Assembly (NCBI GenBank): GCA_038373865.1
Contig: JAXGGA010005166.1
Location: 1 to 64,000 of the forward strand
Direction: 5' to 3'
Origin: Uloborus plumipes
Taxonomy: Eukaryota > Arthropoda > Arachnida > Araneae > Uloboridae
DNA length: 64,000 nucleotides
Shown: one piece after another, positions 54,493 to 64,000 of the stretch
Position numbering within the stretch: position 1 is the stretch's first letter
How the letters are laid out: every line of letters begins with the position of its first letter
Notes under the pieces: model-generated
What the model saw: only the letters and a program-made list of their open reading frames with translations
What the model was told of the DNA's origin: nothing
The model's database searches: none
Translations under genes and position numbers: made by a program

Positions 54493-55990
54493 GCAAGTAA
54501 TTAAGTTATTTCTAATTTCAATGTTAAATATTCAGAAAAATTTAGCTTTTTTGCCGTGTGAGAATAATAGGAACATTTTTAGCAGTAAAAATATCAAAAT
54601 TGAACTAGTTTTTATACTAATTAATAGGATAATAATTATTAAATATTAGTTTCTGATTTCATAACAAAGATAAAAAATTAATAGTGAATCCAGTTCAACA
54701 TTTAATTGACTTTTATCACCTAATTTTAAACAAATATCTATTAACTTTAATAACCATAGAGGCCAATTTATCTGTACCTTGTATTTCATGGTGTAGTTGG
54801 TTTTTCACATCACTGTTTTCATATTTTCTATGAAAGCTCCTTTTTTCGTCAGCAGGCCCGAATCGCGAAAGTTTTAGCCTCGAGAATTTTTTTTTCTCAA
54901 GTTTCGGTTTTGTTAATTTAAAATTCGCGAAATTTTCCGCTTGCGAAATCGCCGATTTCTCAGTTTCAACAAAATTTACAGCTTGCGAGACTTAAGTTCT
55001 TCAGTTTCAACCCCCCCCCCCAAAAAAAAAGAGTCATTTGTTCTTTATTTTAAATTTTTATTTATTTATTTATTTTTATATTGAAATACTGCACAATGAT
55101 CACTTTAATAGAGGTAATCATTAGGCAAGTAATTAAATCAATTATTAAATGTTAACTTCATGATCAATGACAAAAATAACAGGAAGTAGATTTTAATCCA
55201 GTTAATAAGGTTTTTATTGGATCGTGTTGATTAAATAACAAAACTATGGCAGGTAGAAATTAAGCTCTACATTCTTGTAGTTTGGAATTATGTGTTGGAA
55301 CTTGTTTTCCAAATTGCTATGCTTTATTTCTTAGTTTTTCATTTCCAGAGAGAGGTCTGTATTTTATTTGTCTATTTTTGTGTAACACAAAAAAAAAGAT
55401 TGAATTGAAAATTATACGACATGTAATTTTTTTATTTACTTGGATGCTGCATAATGCAATGGAAAATTAAATTATGACAATTATGAAGCTAATGTAATTG
55501 AGTATTAAAAATTAAGCAGTAGTTATTTTATTTATAACTCAGTACACAGGAAATCAATATCGAATTTAGTCAGCATTCTACTGATTTTAGATCAACCAAG
55601 GTTTTTATTGGATTACACTGTGCACACAGTAGAACAATGGAAGCAATTTAATGAAGCTTTACAATTTTATACCTTATAATTATGAGTTAGATTTATTTTC
55701 CAAACGACTATTTTTCAGCTCTGAACTTTTCATTTCCAAAGAGAGAGCTGCATTTTATTTTCATTTACTTTAATGTTACATAATACACTAATGAAAGAAT
55801 AGAAATTATTGGGCAAATAAGAAAATGCAATTAATTATTAAAGATTCACTCCTTGTTCATGATAAAGATAAAAGGAAGTCAATGTCAAATTCAATTAACA
55901 TTCTGTTGGCTTTGACCACCAAAGGTTTTTAATCATATTTTTCAAACCAGAAAAACCAAGAGAGTCTAATAATTATAGCCAAGTTTTCAG
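54487..55990 (+). repeat. Degenerate tandem repeats, about 325-390 bp per unit
   Basis: Blocks recur in the same order. 'ggcaagtaattaa' occurs at 54492 and 55122, with a trace at 55814. 'gat(a)aaagataaaa..aagt..a..gtcaat' occurs at about 54667, 55170, 55550 and 55860. 'aaggtttttattgga' occurs at 55207 and 55598, and as 'aaaggtttttaat' at 55922. 'tttttcatttccagagagag' occurs at 55336 and 55727. Units are quite diverged. The array begins right at the THAP splice donor. Confidence 0.55.
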
Positions 55991-57959
55991 CTAGAAAATA
56001 ACAATACAGTAGATATGTACTTTTTTTTATTTTTAAGTAATTCAATAAGGTCATTGAAACAAGTTATAACATAGCTTTACAGTAAAAACCATCAGTGCAT
56101 TCCCAATTTAAAATTATAAACGAGAAAAATGTTCGAACGTACTAATTTAAACTCCACCAATATAATGCTCACATTTCATTTAGGCTGCAGATGTAAAAAT
56201 GTAACGAAAATACTTTTTTTTTCCGTTGAACATTCATTTTTGCGTAGGAAATCCATTAAAAACTTGATGGAAAATGGGCATTTCGTACGTTTTGCAACGG
56301 CTTAAGAAAAATTGTAGAACCGGCACTGAGCGAAGTAAACAATCTCACATCTGCCGAAGACACAATATTTGGCACTCATAACTGTCTATTACAATCTAGA
56401 AGGGACACAGCATTTATTAAACACAATAAAAAGCTATAGTAGAAGTTTGAAGAATATTATTGAACCTGACAAAAACACCGATCATTGCTTTCGCCAGCAT
56501 ACTACCGTAGCGAAAACGTAAACAAAGTAGCAAAGGGCACAGTGACGTCCGGCCAATCACGTTGCGTTTTCACGTCACGTGAGTTTTCCTCAATTTTCTC
56601 TCACTTTAAAATTGAATATTTATTAACACAAAGCTTTTTTTGCATGGAAAAGCATATTTTCGGAAATAGTGAGTCATAATTTATCGAAATCAACTTAAAT
56701 ATTGCAGATTCCTCACATGTGCAAACTGCTCATTCCACAAGAAAGGTATGATAATCCGACATGATTCCCTTCTCTGATTAATACCCCCCCCCCTTTTGTT
56801 TTTGGAAGTTTTACATTTTTAATGCAAAAAGATATTTCCTATAATTATTTGCAGTTGGTTTAAAAAGGAAATAAGTCCAGATAATAGGTTTTCCGAAATG
56901 GAGAAAAAGCTTCGTTTTAGTTGTCACTAAAAATCCTATAATTTTGAGTCTCTGAGTCCCCTCCCCCTTTTTTTCAAAAGGTTTTGTCACTCCAAATGCG
57001 GATCCAGAATTTTTTCCAAGAGAGGGGCGATTACTTTTATTACTTACTTTTTACTATGTATACTGGTTTGCAAATATTGATCACATTGTTTTCGGACTTC
57101 AATTTCGAAACATTTTCGGGGGAGGCCCTAACTTCCTTCCTTCAACGTCATTAAAACTGGTCTAAACTTAAGTTTTTTGAACTTCAATTTGTAAAATGTA
57201 GTGACGAAGGCGCGTCAAGTGAGGGGCGATCGCCCCTCCCTTGTATCCGCTATGGTGTCACTCACAGTTGATCAGAAATTCAGATAGCATTCAAAGTGAT
57301 TCCGTTGTTTATAGTATTCACTTCATTTTTGAATCTAATGGTGTACGGTTTCCTTACGTACAAAAGGGTGCGCAGAGACACCAAAATGATGGGGTACCGC
57401 TGTACCGAAAGTCAAGGAATTACTTCAGAGTCAAGGGGATTAAATGAAGGATTGAACACATGGGTTTTTTTTTCTACCTTTCTTTTAAATGCACTTTTTT
57501 GCTTCTTTTTTTCTGAAGGTTCCACTTTTTTATTCATTTTATTTTTTTAACTAGTATCGCCTGAGTCACAGCTTAAGTGATGTAGGACGGTTTCAAGCAT
57601 TTTATTTCAGATTTAAAGCTTAGCATTCTTTGATACGCAATTAACCAGTAAAAACGTGTCAACAAAACTATTTAATTATTTTCGTCGTACAATTTACTTT
57701 ATTTTGTAATCTGAATTGATTACCTTTCATTGTAATATACTCCAGGTCTTAGTATGCATCTTCCTGTATTTTTTTTTCATTTTTTGTTTTTAATCGTAAT
57801 CAGCATGTCATAAGAGTGATAGATTACGTTTTTTACCTTTAATAATCGTAGCCGTAATCGTAATTCCTTTTTGTCAAAGGATCATAATCGTAATAATAAT
57901 CATAATCCTGTGGTTTTTACGCTTTGTAATCGTAATAGTTACGATTTTTCGTACTTGAC
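55991..57959. other. No gene seen; one promoter-like spot
   Basis: 56540-56600 holds AGTGACGTCCGGCCAATCAC and CACGTCACGTGAG (CRE half-sites, CCAAT, E-box), similar in style to the region before the THAP exon. 56990-57260 has a decayed repeat with C/G runs (gaggggcgatcgcccctcc). No ORF is convincing. Confidence 0.35.
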
Positions 57960-57969
57960 TCCAAACCTG

Positions 57970-57981
57970 TTATATATATAT

Positions 57982-58030
<49 letters not shown>
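57970..58030. repeat. (TA)n/(CA)n microsatellite
   Basis: About 60 bp of alternating TA with a short (CA) interruption near the left side. Confidence 0.95.
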
Positions 58031-58033
<3 letters not shown>

Positions 58034-59380
58034 TTACGATGTCGAAGAGTAAGATTTCTGAGAGCTTCGTGAAAATCTCGGATGATCATGCAGAGATTTC
58101 TGTTCGTTGTTTCGGTGATTTGACATGGGGACTCAGATGGGGAAAAAAAGAGACAAAAAATTGAAATTTCTAGAAATTTTAAAATACCTACTCCTGAAAA
58201 TATTCTTTCATACCTGTTGAAGACACATTCAGGGAAAATGCATCTATTATTTCAATAAACTTTGTTAGAAATGATTGAGACATTTGAGATTTTTTTTACA
58301 TTGCTCGGGAAAATGATCGCTTTTACTAAAGTTTCATAGATGGCAGCACCAAAATATAAAAGCGAATAATAGTTTTATGAATGAACTGTAAGAAGCGGGC
58401 TAATCTGAATTTCTTAAATGTTTTCTTGAAAGGATTTACATTGCTGCAGGGGCGCTGTTGCAACAAAATGGGAGGTTACAGAAAGTCGCTGTGATCTCCC
58501 AAAAATTTCTTTTTCGGAAAATTTTGTTTCCGATTTTGTTTTTTCAAAATATTTTCAAAAGATGTCTGATGTTTCATCTCATTATACATGTTATTTAAGT
58601 GTGACTAGTGAGCAAGCTCGTATTTTATGGTTCAGTAAAATTGCAATTTCATTGCGAAAATTGTTAATGTCCGCCCCCCCCCCCTCCTCGCAAAAATTTT
58701 GGTTACCACGACATAATAAACCCCATGAGCCACAAATTGCACATGAAAAGAGGTTTACGTTACACAAAAAGGTGCCAAAAATTACAGTACCCCCCTCTCC
58801 AACTCCAAATATTAGGGGCACAAAGAAAGAAAAACTTTCCTCCATCTTTGTTGTTTTCTAATTTTTTTTTCTTTTGCACATCTCACAAGGAAATAATATT
58901 TGTATACGTTTTAGTAGGATTTGTGTACAATATACGGCAATGGATGTTTGATTTGTTTTCCTACCAAGTTTTGTCAGGACCTGGGCATCCCTTTGGTTTG
59001 ATTGGGCCCTGGCTCCAGCAGGTGGCTGGCCAGCGCAGTGAGCAGGGGAGGACACACAATTTTTAAACTATATTTTGAGATTTTTGTTTTGAGAGTTTGC
59101 ATTGTATTTATTTTTCCTTTTCTTGGTACTTTCTAAAATTATTGTCTGGATTATTTTTGTTTTCGAATTTGAATAATTCACATTAATAATTACTTCCTCT
59201 CCCCTTGTTTAGTGAAATCGTTAAACTTGTTAATGATAGTCCAAAATTAATTATATCTAACTTTTAGAGGTGCCTATGCTTGCATCTTTTCTTCTATATT
59301 AAAGAAAAAAAACTTTTTTTTTGTAAAAGGTGAAGGCAAATCAATTTGGCTTTCTGTTTACTTACAGATAAATGCTAAGG

Positions 59381-59825
59381 ATCATGGGCACCCATATGCG
59401 AAATTTTAGGTTGGGGTCCAAGTATTTCCCCCATAGTTTATAATTAGATTTTTTTAAATTAAATTTCACTCACACATGCCGAACACCCGTTTATAGGGTC
59501 TGTGTGGCGGACATTCACAACACAGTCATACACACAGAGGAAGGACAAGGACAGAAGTACATCCATGCCTGAGTCGGGATTAGAACCTTGGGTCACCGCA
59601 TCACGGATAGTTTTTTTGTTTTAGTTTCTAAGTTAATTAATAGCAATTTCAAGACTGATTAGAGATATTAAAGTTCATTTTTTTAATAACTTATTCATTG
59701 ATGGCTGATAAAGAAATGTTTTAAAATTTTTGCCGACAAAATAGTACTAAAAGTAAAGAAGTACTAATCTTTAAAGGTGGGGCTTGAGCCCCCATTCCCC
59801 CTCCCCCCTTATGGGTGCCCATGAT
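59381..59825. repeat. Short-TIR element containing a SINE
   Basis: ATCATGGGCACCCATA at 59381-59396 is mirrored at 59810-59825. No target duplication is evident. A tRNA-type SINE lies inside. Confidence 0.5.
59470..59612 (-). repeat. tRNA-derived SINE fragment
   Basis: The minus strand reads CGTGATGCGGTGACCCAAGG then TTCTAATCCCGACTCAGGCA. GGTTCTAATCC is one base from the pol III B-box consensus. It is followed by a 'tgtccttgtccttcctctgtgtg' body and 'gtccgccacacagaccctataaacgggtg'. The 5' A-box part appears truncated. Confidence 0.55.
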
Positions 59826-61110
59826 AAAGATGTTTGTTTCTTGTATCTATTATCGTCGATTAGTACTAAAATTTCTCTTTTAAGAATCAAATAAAAGTTT
59901 ATTTTTATGTCTTAATTGGTATATGAATTGTATCCATGACATTGAGTATGCATATTTTATAGTCTTTATTGTGCATACTTTTTGTGAAGTAATGATACAT
60001 TTAATTATGCTTTTGAAGACTCTCAAAAACCTGTTCATCTGTCTTAAAAATGTAAATTGTTTGCTTTGGTACGATTTACTGTTGATTTATGAGGCATTGT
60101 TTTATTTTGTTTTGTACAGTGTTAGGTATGACTCTCCTTGGGCTATTGCTGGAACTTTAATATGAATAAATAAATAATAAGAAGCTAAACTATATGTAAC
60201 AACAGAAGAACCTCACTATGCCGGTGCTCATTGGTACGGACTTTTAGTTTACAGGAACCGATTTTGAAGAAAAAAGAAAAGAGAACGAAAAGTTAACTCA
60301 TCATTATTTATTAATTATTTATTTTTTTATTTTGTTACCAAAATTAAAAACTAAAGCCATGACAAAGGAAATCATTTTTATATTCTTTAAACAGATGCAC
60401 AAGTCAAATGAACTTAAAGCATGGAAAATAAAACTTTTCTGGGGGGGGGGGGGGGTCACGTCAGTGTATCGTTTAATAAATAAATATTTATTTTTGCTGA
60501 TTTAAATATATTATTCCTTAGTTTTAGATTGGTACATAATACTTTAGGAGTGCTCCTTTCGTTTTATAATAGCAAATGCAATAAAACTATTCAAATTTAT
60601 CCGTAGCAATTCAAAATAAAGAAATACCCTGAATGACTTTCTCATTTATTATTTCTTCAGAAAAGTAAATTTCTACTTTCCGCCTACATTACTCTATTTA
60701 AGACTTCGCTTGAGGCTACTTTTTTAATTTTTTCCGCACAACGACTGACACACTGATTTCAAAAATCGGCCAGGGGGATTGAGATTTGGTGTATGTAGGC
60801 GTGCAAGAAAAAACGTGTGTGTGTATGTGTGTGCAGAGCTCAAACGCCACCACCCTAGAGGAGCGGAGGCCCAGGACCAGACGTGCGATTCCGCACCATC
60901 AGGGGCGGGTAGAAGGTGGTGGTCACAGAAGCACCCAGTCAAAAATCAAAGGTAGCGAACTGCGGTCAAATATGAGTAATAAGCAATTCGTTGATTGCTT
61001 TGAAAAATATTCCTAAATATACTAAAAATACGCTTTTAGAGTAAACCAAACTAAAAAGGAGATTTTCAAAACTGTTGAATATTCGTTAAGTTTACATGCA
61101 CTTAGAATAT
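59826..61110. other. No gene seen
   Basis: AT-rich. It has a G13 run at about 60442-60454 and a GC-richer segment at 60840-60950 next to a (GT)n tract (60815-60832). 60130-60180 ends 'gaataaataaataataa', like a LINE/SINE 3' tail. Confidence 0.35.
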
Positions 61111-61119
61111 ATCAACATG

Positions 61120-61353
61120 TAATATAGATTAGCTTTTGGTTTTAATAGCAGTATTAAATATATTACTTTTATATTTGCGAAGAACGTCAATTTTATCTTT
61201 AATTCAGAGTTACATGCAAACAACTGAAACACTTGTAATACATCAACATGTAAAATAGTTTAGTCTTTAGTATTAATAATAGTATCAAAAATATATTACT
61301 TTTATGTTTGTAAAGAACGTGAATTTTATCTGTTATTCAGAGTTACATACAAA
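61120..61353 (+). repeat. Two-copy tandem repeat, period about 133 bp
   Basis: 'attcagagttacat' at 61202 and 61335 marks the same point in two units. Both share 'atatattacttttat.tttg..aagaacgt.aattttatct' and 'acatcaacatgta'. Confidence 0.8.
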
Positions 61354-62162
61354 CCCACATGTGGAACTAATAAAAGCGTATTAAAACAAGAAGTTCTGTC
61401 AAGAACTAAACGAGCCTACTTTCCCGTACATCGACATCGGCATTCTAGCATCTGATCAATATTCTCTTGAATATCTGAAACTGAAAATTATGTCAAACAT
61501 ACCTTTATAGCACTTAAAGCTGATTTCTAAAAGCAAAATATACCCCTCTCATCAGATGAAATGGACACGTAAAAAGTAAATAAACGAGTAAATAAAGTTT
61601 TGTCGCACCTTTTAAAGAATGTAACTGTTATAGTTCTTCCGTAGAAAAATTTCACAATCGTTTTCAAAAGAAAAAAAAATAAATAAAATAAAAGTACAAA
61701 GAACATCAAAACACATTTTATCAAAGAAAGAAAAAAAACCTCGTTTGTTAATAAAATGTCTCGAATTTTATTTTTAATCCGTTGCCAGTTGTTAAATATA
61801 AATAAAGAATAAAATGCTCTCGTGAATGAAAAATTTTTGTAAACAAAAAAAATCGTCTGTCAAAAAATAAATAAATAATAATAATAAATTAAAAAAAAAA
61901 AAAAAAAAAAAAAGAATAAATAAACAAAAAATCGTCTGCCCAGTCAGTCATTTTTTTTCAGAGCCTGCATTTCCGCCATGTTTGCGGTGTCGGAGTCGGA
62001 ATCAGAGTCCTCACAGAAGATTTTTCAGAAAAGTACTTTACATACATTTTTTTATCAAAACCGTTTTCTTACAAAGTTAGTTTGAAGGAAATCCGCCTTT
62101 AAGTTCAGAATCAACGTTCAATTTAAATTTCCCATCAGGCGCTCATGTTAAAATTTTTTTCT

Positions 62163-62745
62163 GAATGGTTCATCATTGAACGAAAAATGGTTCAAATTGA
62201 AAAGTGAAATATGGAATGAGTCTCTCCGAGATCTTTCGAACGAAAAAAGTTTATCCAATTCGGATGGTTCGCTTAAAAGTTATTAGGTAGGGAAAGGTTG
62301 CTTGAACGGTTCAATGTTGAACGAAAAACTGTTCAAAATTTAAACATGGTAATGAAGTATCCTTGCTGAGATCCTTCGAACAAAAAAAAAGTTGCTTAAA
62401 TCCCACTGTTCACTCAAAGGTTATTAGGGGCTATTTTGAAGGGAGCTTGTTCGAATGGTTCAATGTTGAACAAAAAATTGTTCAAATCGAAAATGTAAAT
62501 ACGGGAATGAAGTATCCTTGATAAGATCTTCCCAACAAAAAAAAGTTTGTTCAAATCGGACTGTTCATTAAAAAGTTAGTATCGCGGGACCGGTTGTTTG
62601 AACGGCTCAAAGTTGAACCAAAAATTGTTCAAATCAAAAAATCAAATATGGGAATGAGTTGTAATCGCCGAGATCTATCCAACAAAAAAAAGTTTGTTCA
62701 AATCGGAATGTTCATTCAAAAGTTATTAGGGGGGGGGGGGCAGAC
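62163..62745 (+). repeat. Four-unit tandem array, period 141-149 bp, ending in CAGACAGACAGA
   Basis: 'gaa(t/c)ggttc' starts at 62163, 62304, 62453 and 62600. Each unit has 'gttcaa..ttgaac.aaaaa.tgttcaaat', 'gagatc.t(t/c)cc.aacaaaaaaa' and 'tgttcattcaaaagttattag'. The array ends in a G run and a GACA microsatellite (about 62742-62766). Confidence 0.88.
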
Positions 62746-63073
62746 AGACAGACCGACAGACTGACACATAAATTCCCCATCTCAATACCCTACTTTCCAA
62801 TTTTTAATTTTTCAATATTCATTTTTCTTTTTTATTTCCTTTTGACTTTTTTTTTGACTTGGCGATATTTTTTGGATGCATTAAGCCACTTTTAATGCTT
62901 TTTACTCTTTCTTTTATTTTTAACGGGAAAGTAGGCTAAAAAGGAAAGAAAGAAAGAAAACGAAAGAAAAATTGTATCCTCAAGCAAAGTCACCGTGCGT
63001 CAAAGAGTTAAATATTCATTACGTTAGATTACATATCAGCTACAACTATTAAATAAGCGTTTTAGTTCAACTA

Positions 63074-63489
63074 CAGTACACTCCGGATTATCCGCGGAAT
63101 CGGGTGGCACGGGTATCGCGGATAACGAAAATCGCGGATAGTACGAAAAAAACATAAAATAAGGGGTAAAGAAGATAAAAAACGTCTTTTGCTTAGAACT
63201 AATAGCATCCTACTTAAAACGTGATGTGTGCAAACAGTGACGATAGGCACAGCATAAAAAATTACTTGTATTTGAGGTTCTCGAGCATATAAAATCTATA
63301 AAGCAGTGATACTTACGATAACGCCCAGATAAAATAATTTATTGGATGAAGTACAACGCACTCCTGGGTAAGAAATGTTGAGAAAACCAAAATTTAAATT
63401 CATGTTTTTCCGAAAAAATCTGTTAACAGTGTTTGTTTCTTTCCGAGACCCTCGCGGATAATCTGCAATGCGGATAATTGAGAATACTG
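63074..63489. repeat. Tigger/pogo-like MITE
   Basis: The 416-bp element has TA on both sides (63072-63073 and 63490-63491). The ends CAGTACACTCCGGATTATCC and the reverse complement CAGTATTCTCAATTATCCGC carry the CAGT…TTATCCG signature of pogo/Tigger elements, with repeated 'gcggata' motifs inside both ends. No transposase. Confidence 0.8.
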
Positions 63490-63539
63490 TATTGCGAAAG
63501 ACTTTTCGCATCCATAGATGTCATATTTTTGCGGTTCCG

Positions 63540-64000
63540 CGAAAACAAAGTGCGGTGAACATCGTCGTTATAGAGAAGAGGGAGAGAGGGAGGGTGTCTC
63601 TAATGGCCGGCGACGCATGAGTGGCCCAGAGCTATGCAGGACCGTGCATTAGCGGACACAGTGGTGTGAGTCGTCCTCGTCATATTTGAGAGAAAAAGAC
63701 TCCGGGAGTAAACGAAGCATAAAAGGAGACTTTTAACGAACTTTTGCTTTTAAAACGGATAATCCGTTTTCGAAAGGAAAAACGCTTGTTCAAAGCGGTA
63801 GCTGTTGGTGTTTCAAGTGACAAGTGAGTGCTAATCGTGTGAAGGAAAAGAGGGACTTTTTACAAACAATAAAGTGAATAAATAAAGTAATTAATTAATT
63901 AAAACGTAAAAGAGTTGTAAAAAGGGAACCGTTTTGTTGAAGTTATACTTCTTTTTACTTAATGATAATAAGTTCAAGTTACACACCAGAATTCTGGAGG
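63540..64000 (+). promoter_or_regulatory. Possible 5' region of a gene running off the right edge
   Basis: 63545-63720 is GC-richer (gtgcggtgaacatcgtcgtt, agagggagagagggagggtg, ggccggcgacgc). A candidate donor GACAA|GTGAGT lies at about 63821-63828. No ORF. This could be a promoter with a non-coding first exon; it could also be repeat-derived. Confidence 0.3.

Noticed and set aside
57871..58164. 97-codon ORF over a (TA)n tract
   Set aside because: Mainly translated microsatellite (Tyr-Ile repeats).
58562..59066. Overlapping 84-113 codon ORFs on both strands
   Set aside because: Homopolymer C/T runs and mixed frames, no family; treated as non-coding.
1..64000. CRISPR arrays, rRNA, complete tRNA genes, endogenous non-retroviral virus genes
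   Set aside because: None seen. The only pol III-type box found belongs to the SINE at 59470-59612, and the only retrovirus-like ORFs belong to the Ty3-type element.

Overview
The window is AT-rich, intron-rich and crowded with transposons. Introns have canonical GT/AG ends, and microsatellites, foldbacks and many classes of metazoan transposable element are present. This fits an arthropod nuclear genome. An arachnid is my best guess from the look of the interspersed repeats; that is inference, not proof. I see no bacterial, organellar or CRISPR sequence.

Two host genes are recognisable. On the + strand at 2511-15952 are the last four exons of an aquaglyceroporin (AQP3/7/9/10-like glycerol/water channel). 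They carry the second pore motif NPARD, and the 5' exons lie left of the window. Its large first visible intron (2627-11484) holds an almost complete Ty3-type LTR retrotransposon (3284-8428, minus strand, identical LTRs, 4-bp target duplication) and a complete Tc1/mariner-type transposon with an intact transposase (9077-10294). On the - strand at 32826-38741 is the 3' part of a gene resembling TBC1D32/Broad-minded, a ciliary/Hedgehog-pathway scaffold with a C-terminal TBC-like domain. It has one 3.27-kb uninterrupted coding exon plus a 229-bp upstream exon; the N-terminal exons were not found.

Between and beyond the genes lies layered transposon debris. 12.9-13.3 kb has a MITE family with 8-9 bp target duplications, with a third copy at 27.7 kb. 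18.0-20.6 kb has a 2.6-kb element with inverted ends. 20.7-24.0 kb has head-to-tail Helitrons containing a hAT-like insertion and a decayed THAP exon. 26.1-27.6 kb has a Harbinger-like element containing a smaller MITE. 27.9-28.6 kb has a gutted mariner-family transposase. 29.6-31.6 and 40.0-40.8 kb have two copies of a Helentron-like element, the first split by a second such element carrying a 144-bp tandem array.

37.2-37.6 kb has a piggyBac remnant inside the TBC1D32-like gene. 44.4-45.3 kb has a LINE RNase H remnant split by a MITE. 45.8-50.7 kb has MITEs, a hAT-like element and a 651-bp foldback. 54.1-56.0 kb has a second broken THAP exon with a promoter-like 5' end followed by degenerate tandem repeats. 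59.4-63.5 kb has a SINE, two tandem arrays and a Tigger-like MITE. Two conceptual ORFs (13557-13946 and 53481-53816, both minus) look protein-like but I could not assign them.

The strongest leads for something undescribed are the tandem Helitrons sharing one CTAG/TC junction, the two promoter-bearing THAP exons in mobile-looking DNA, the 431-bp palindrome inside the young Ty3 element, and the two unassigned ORFs.
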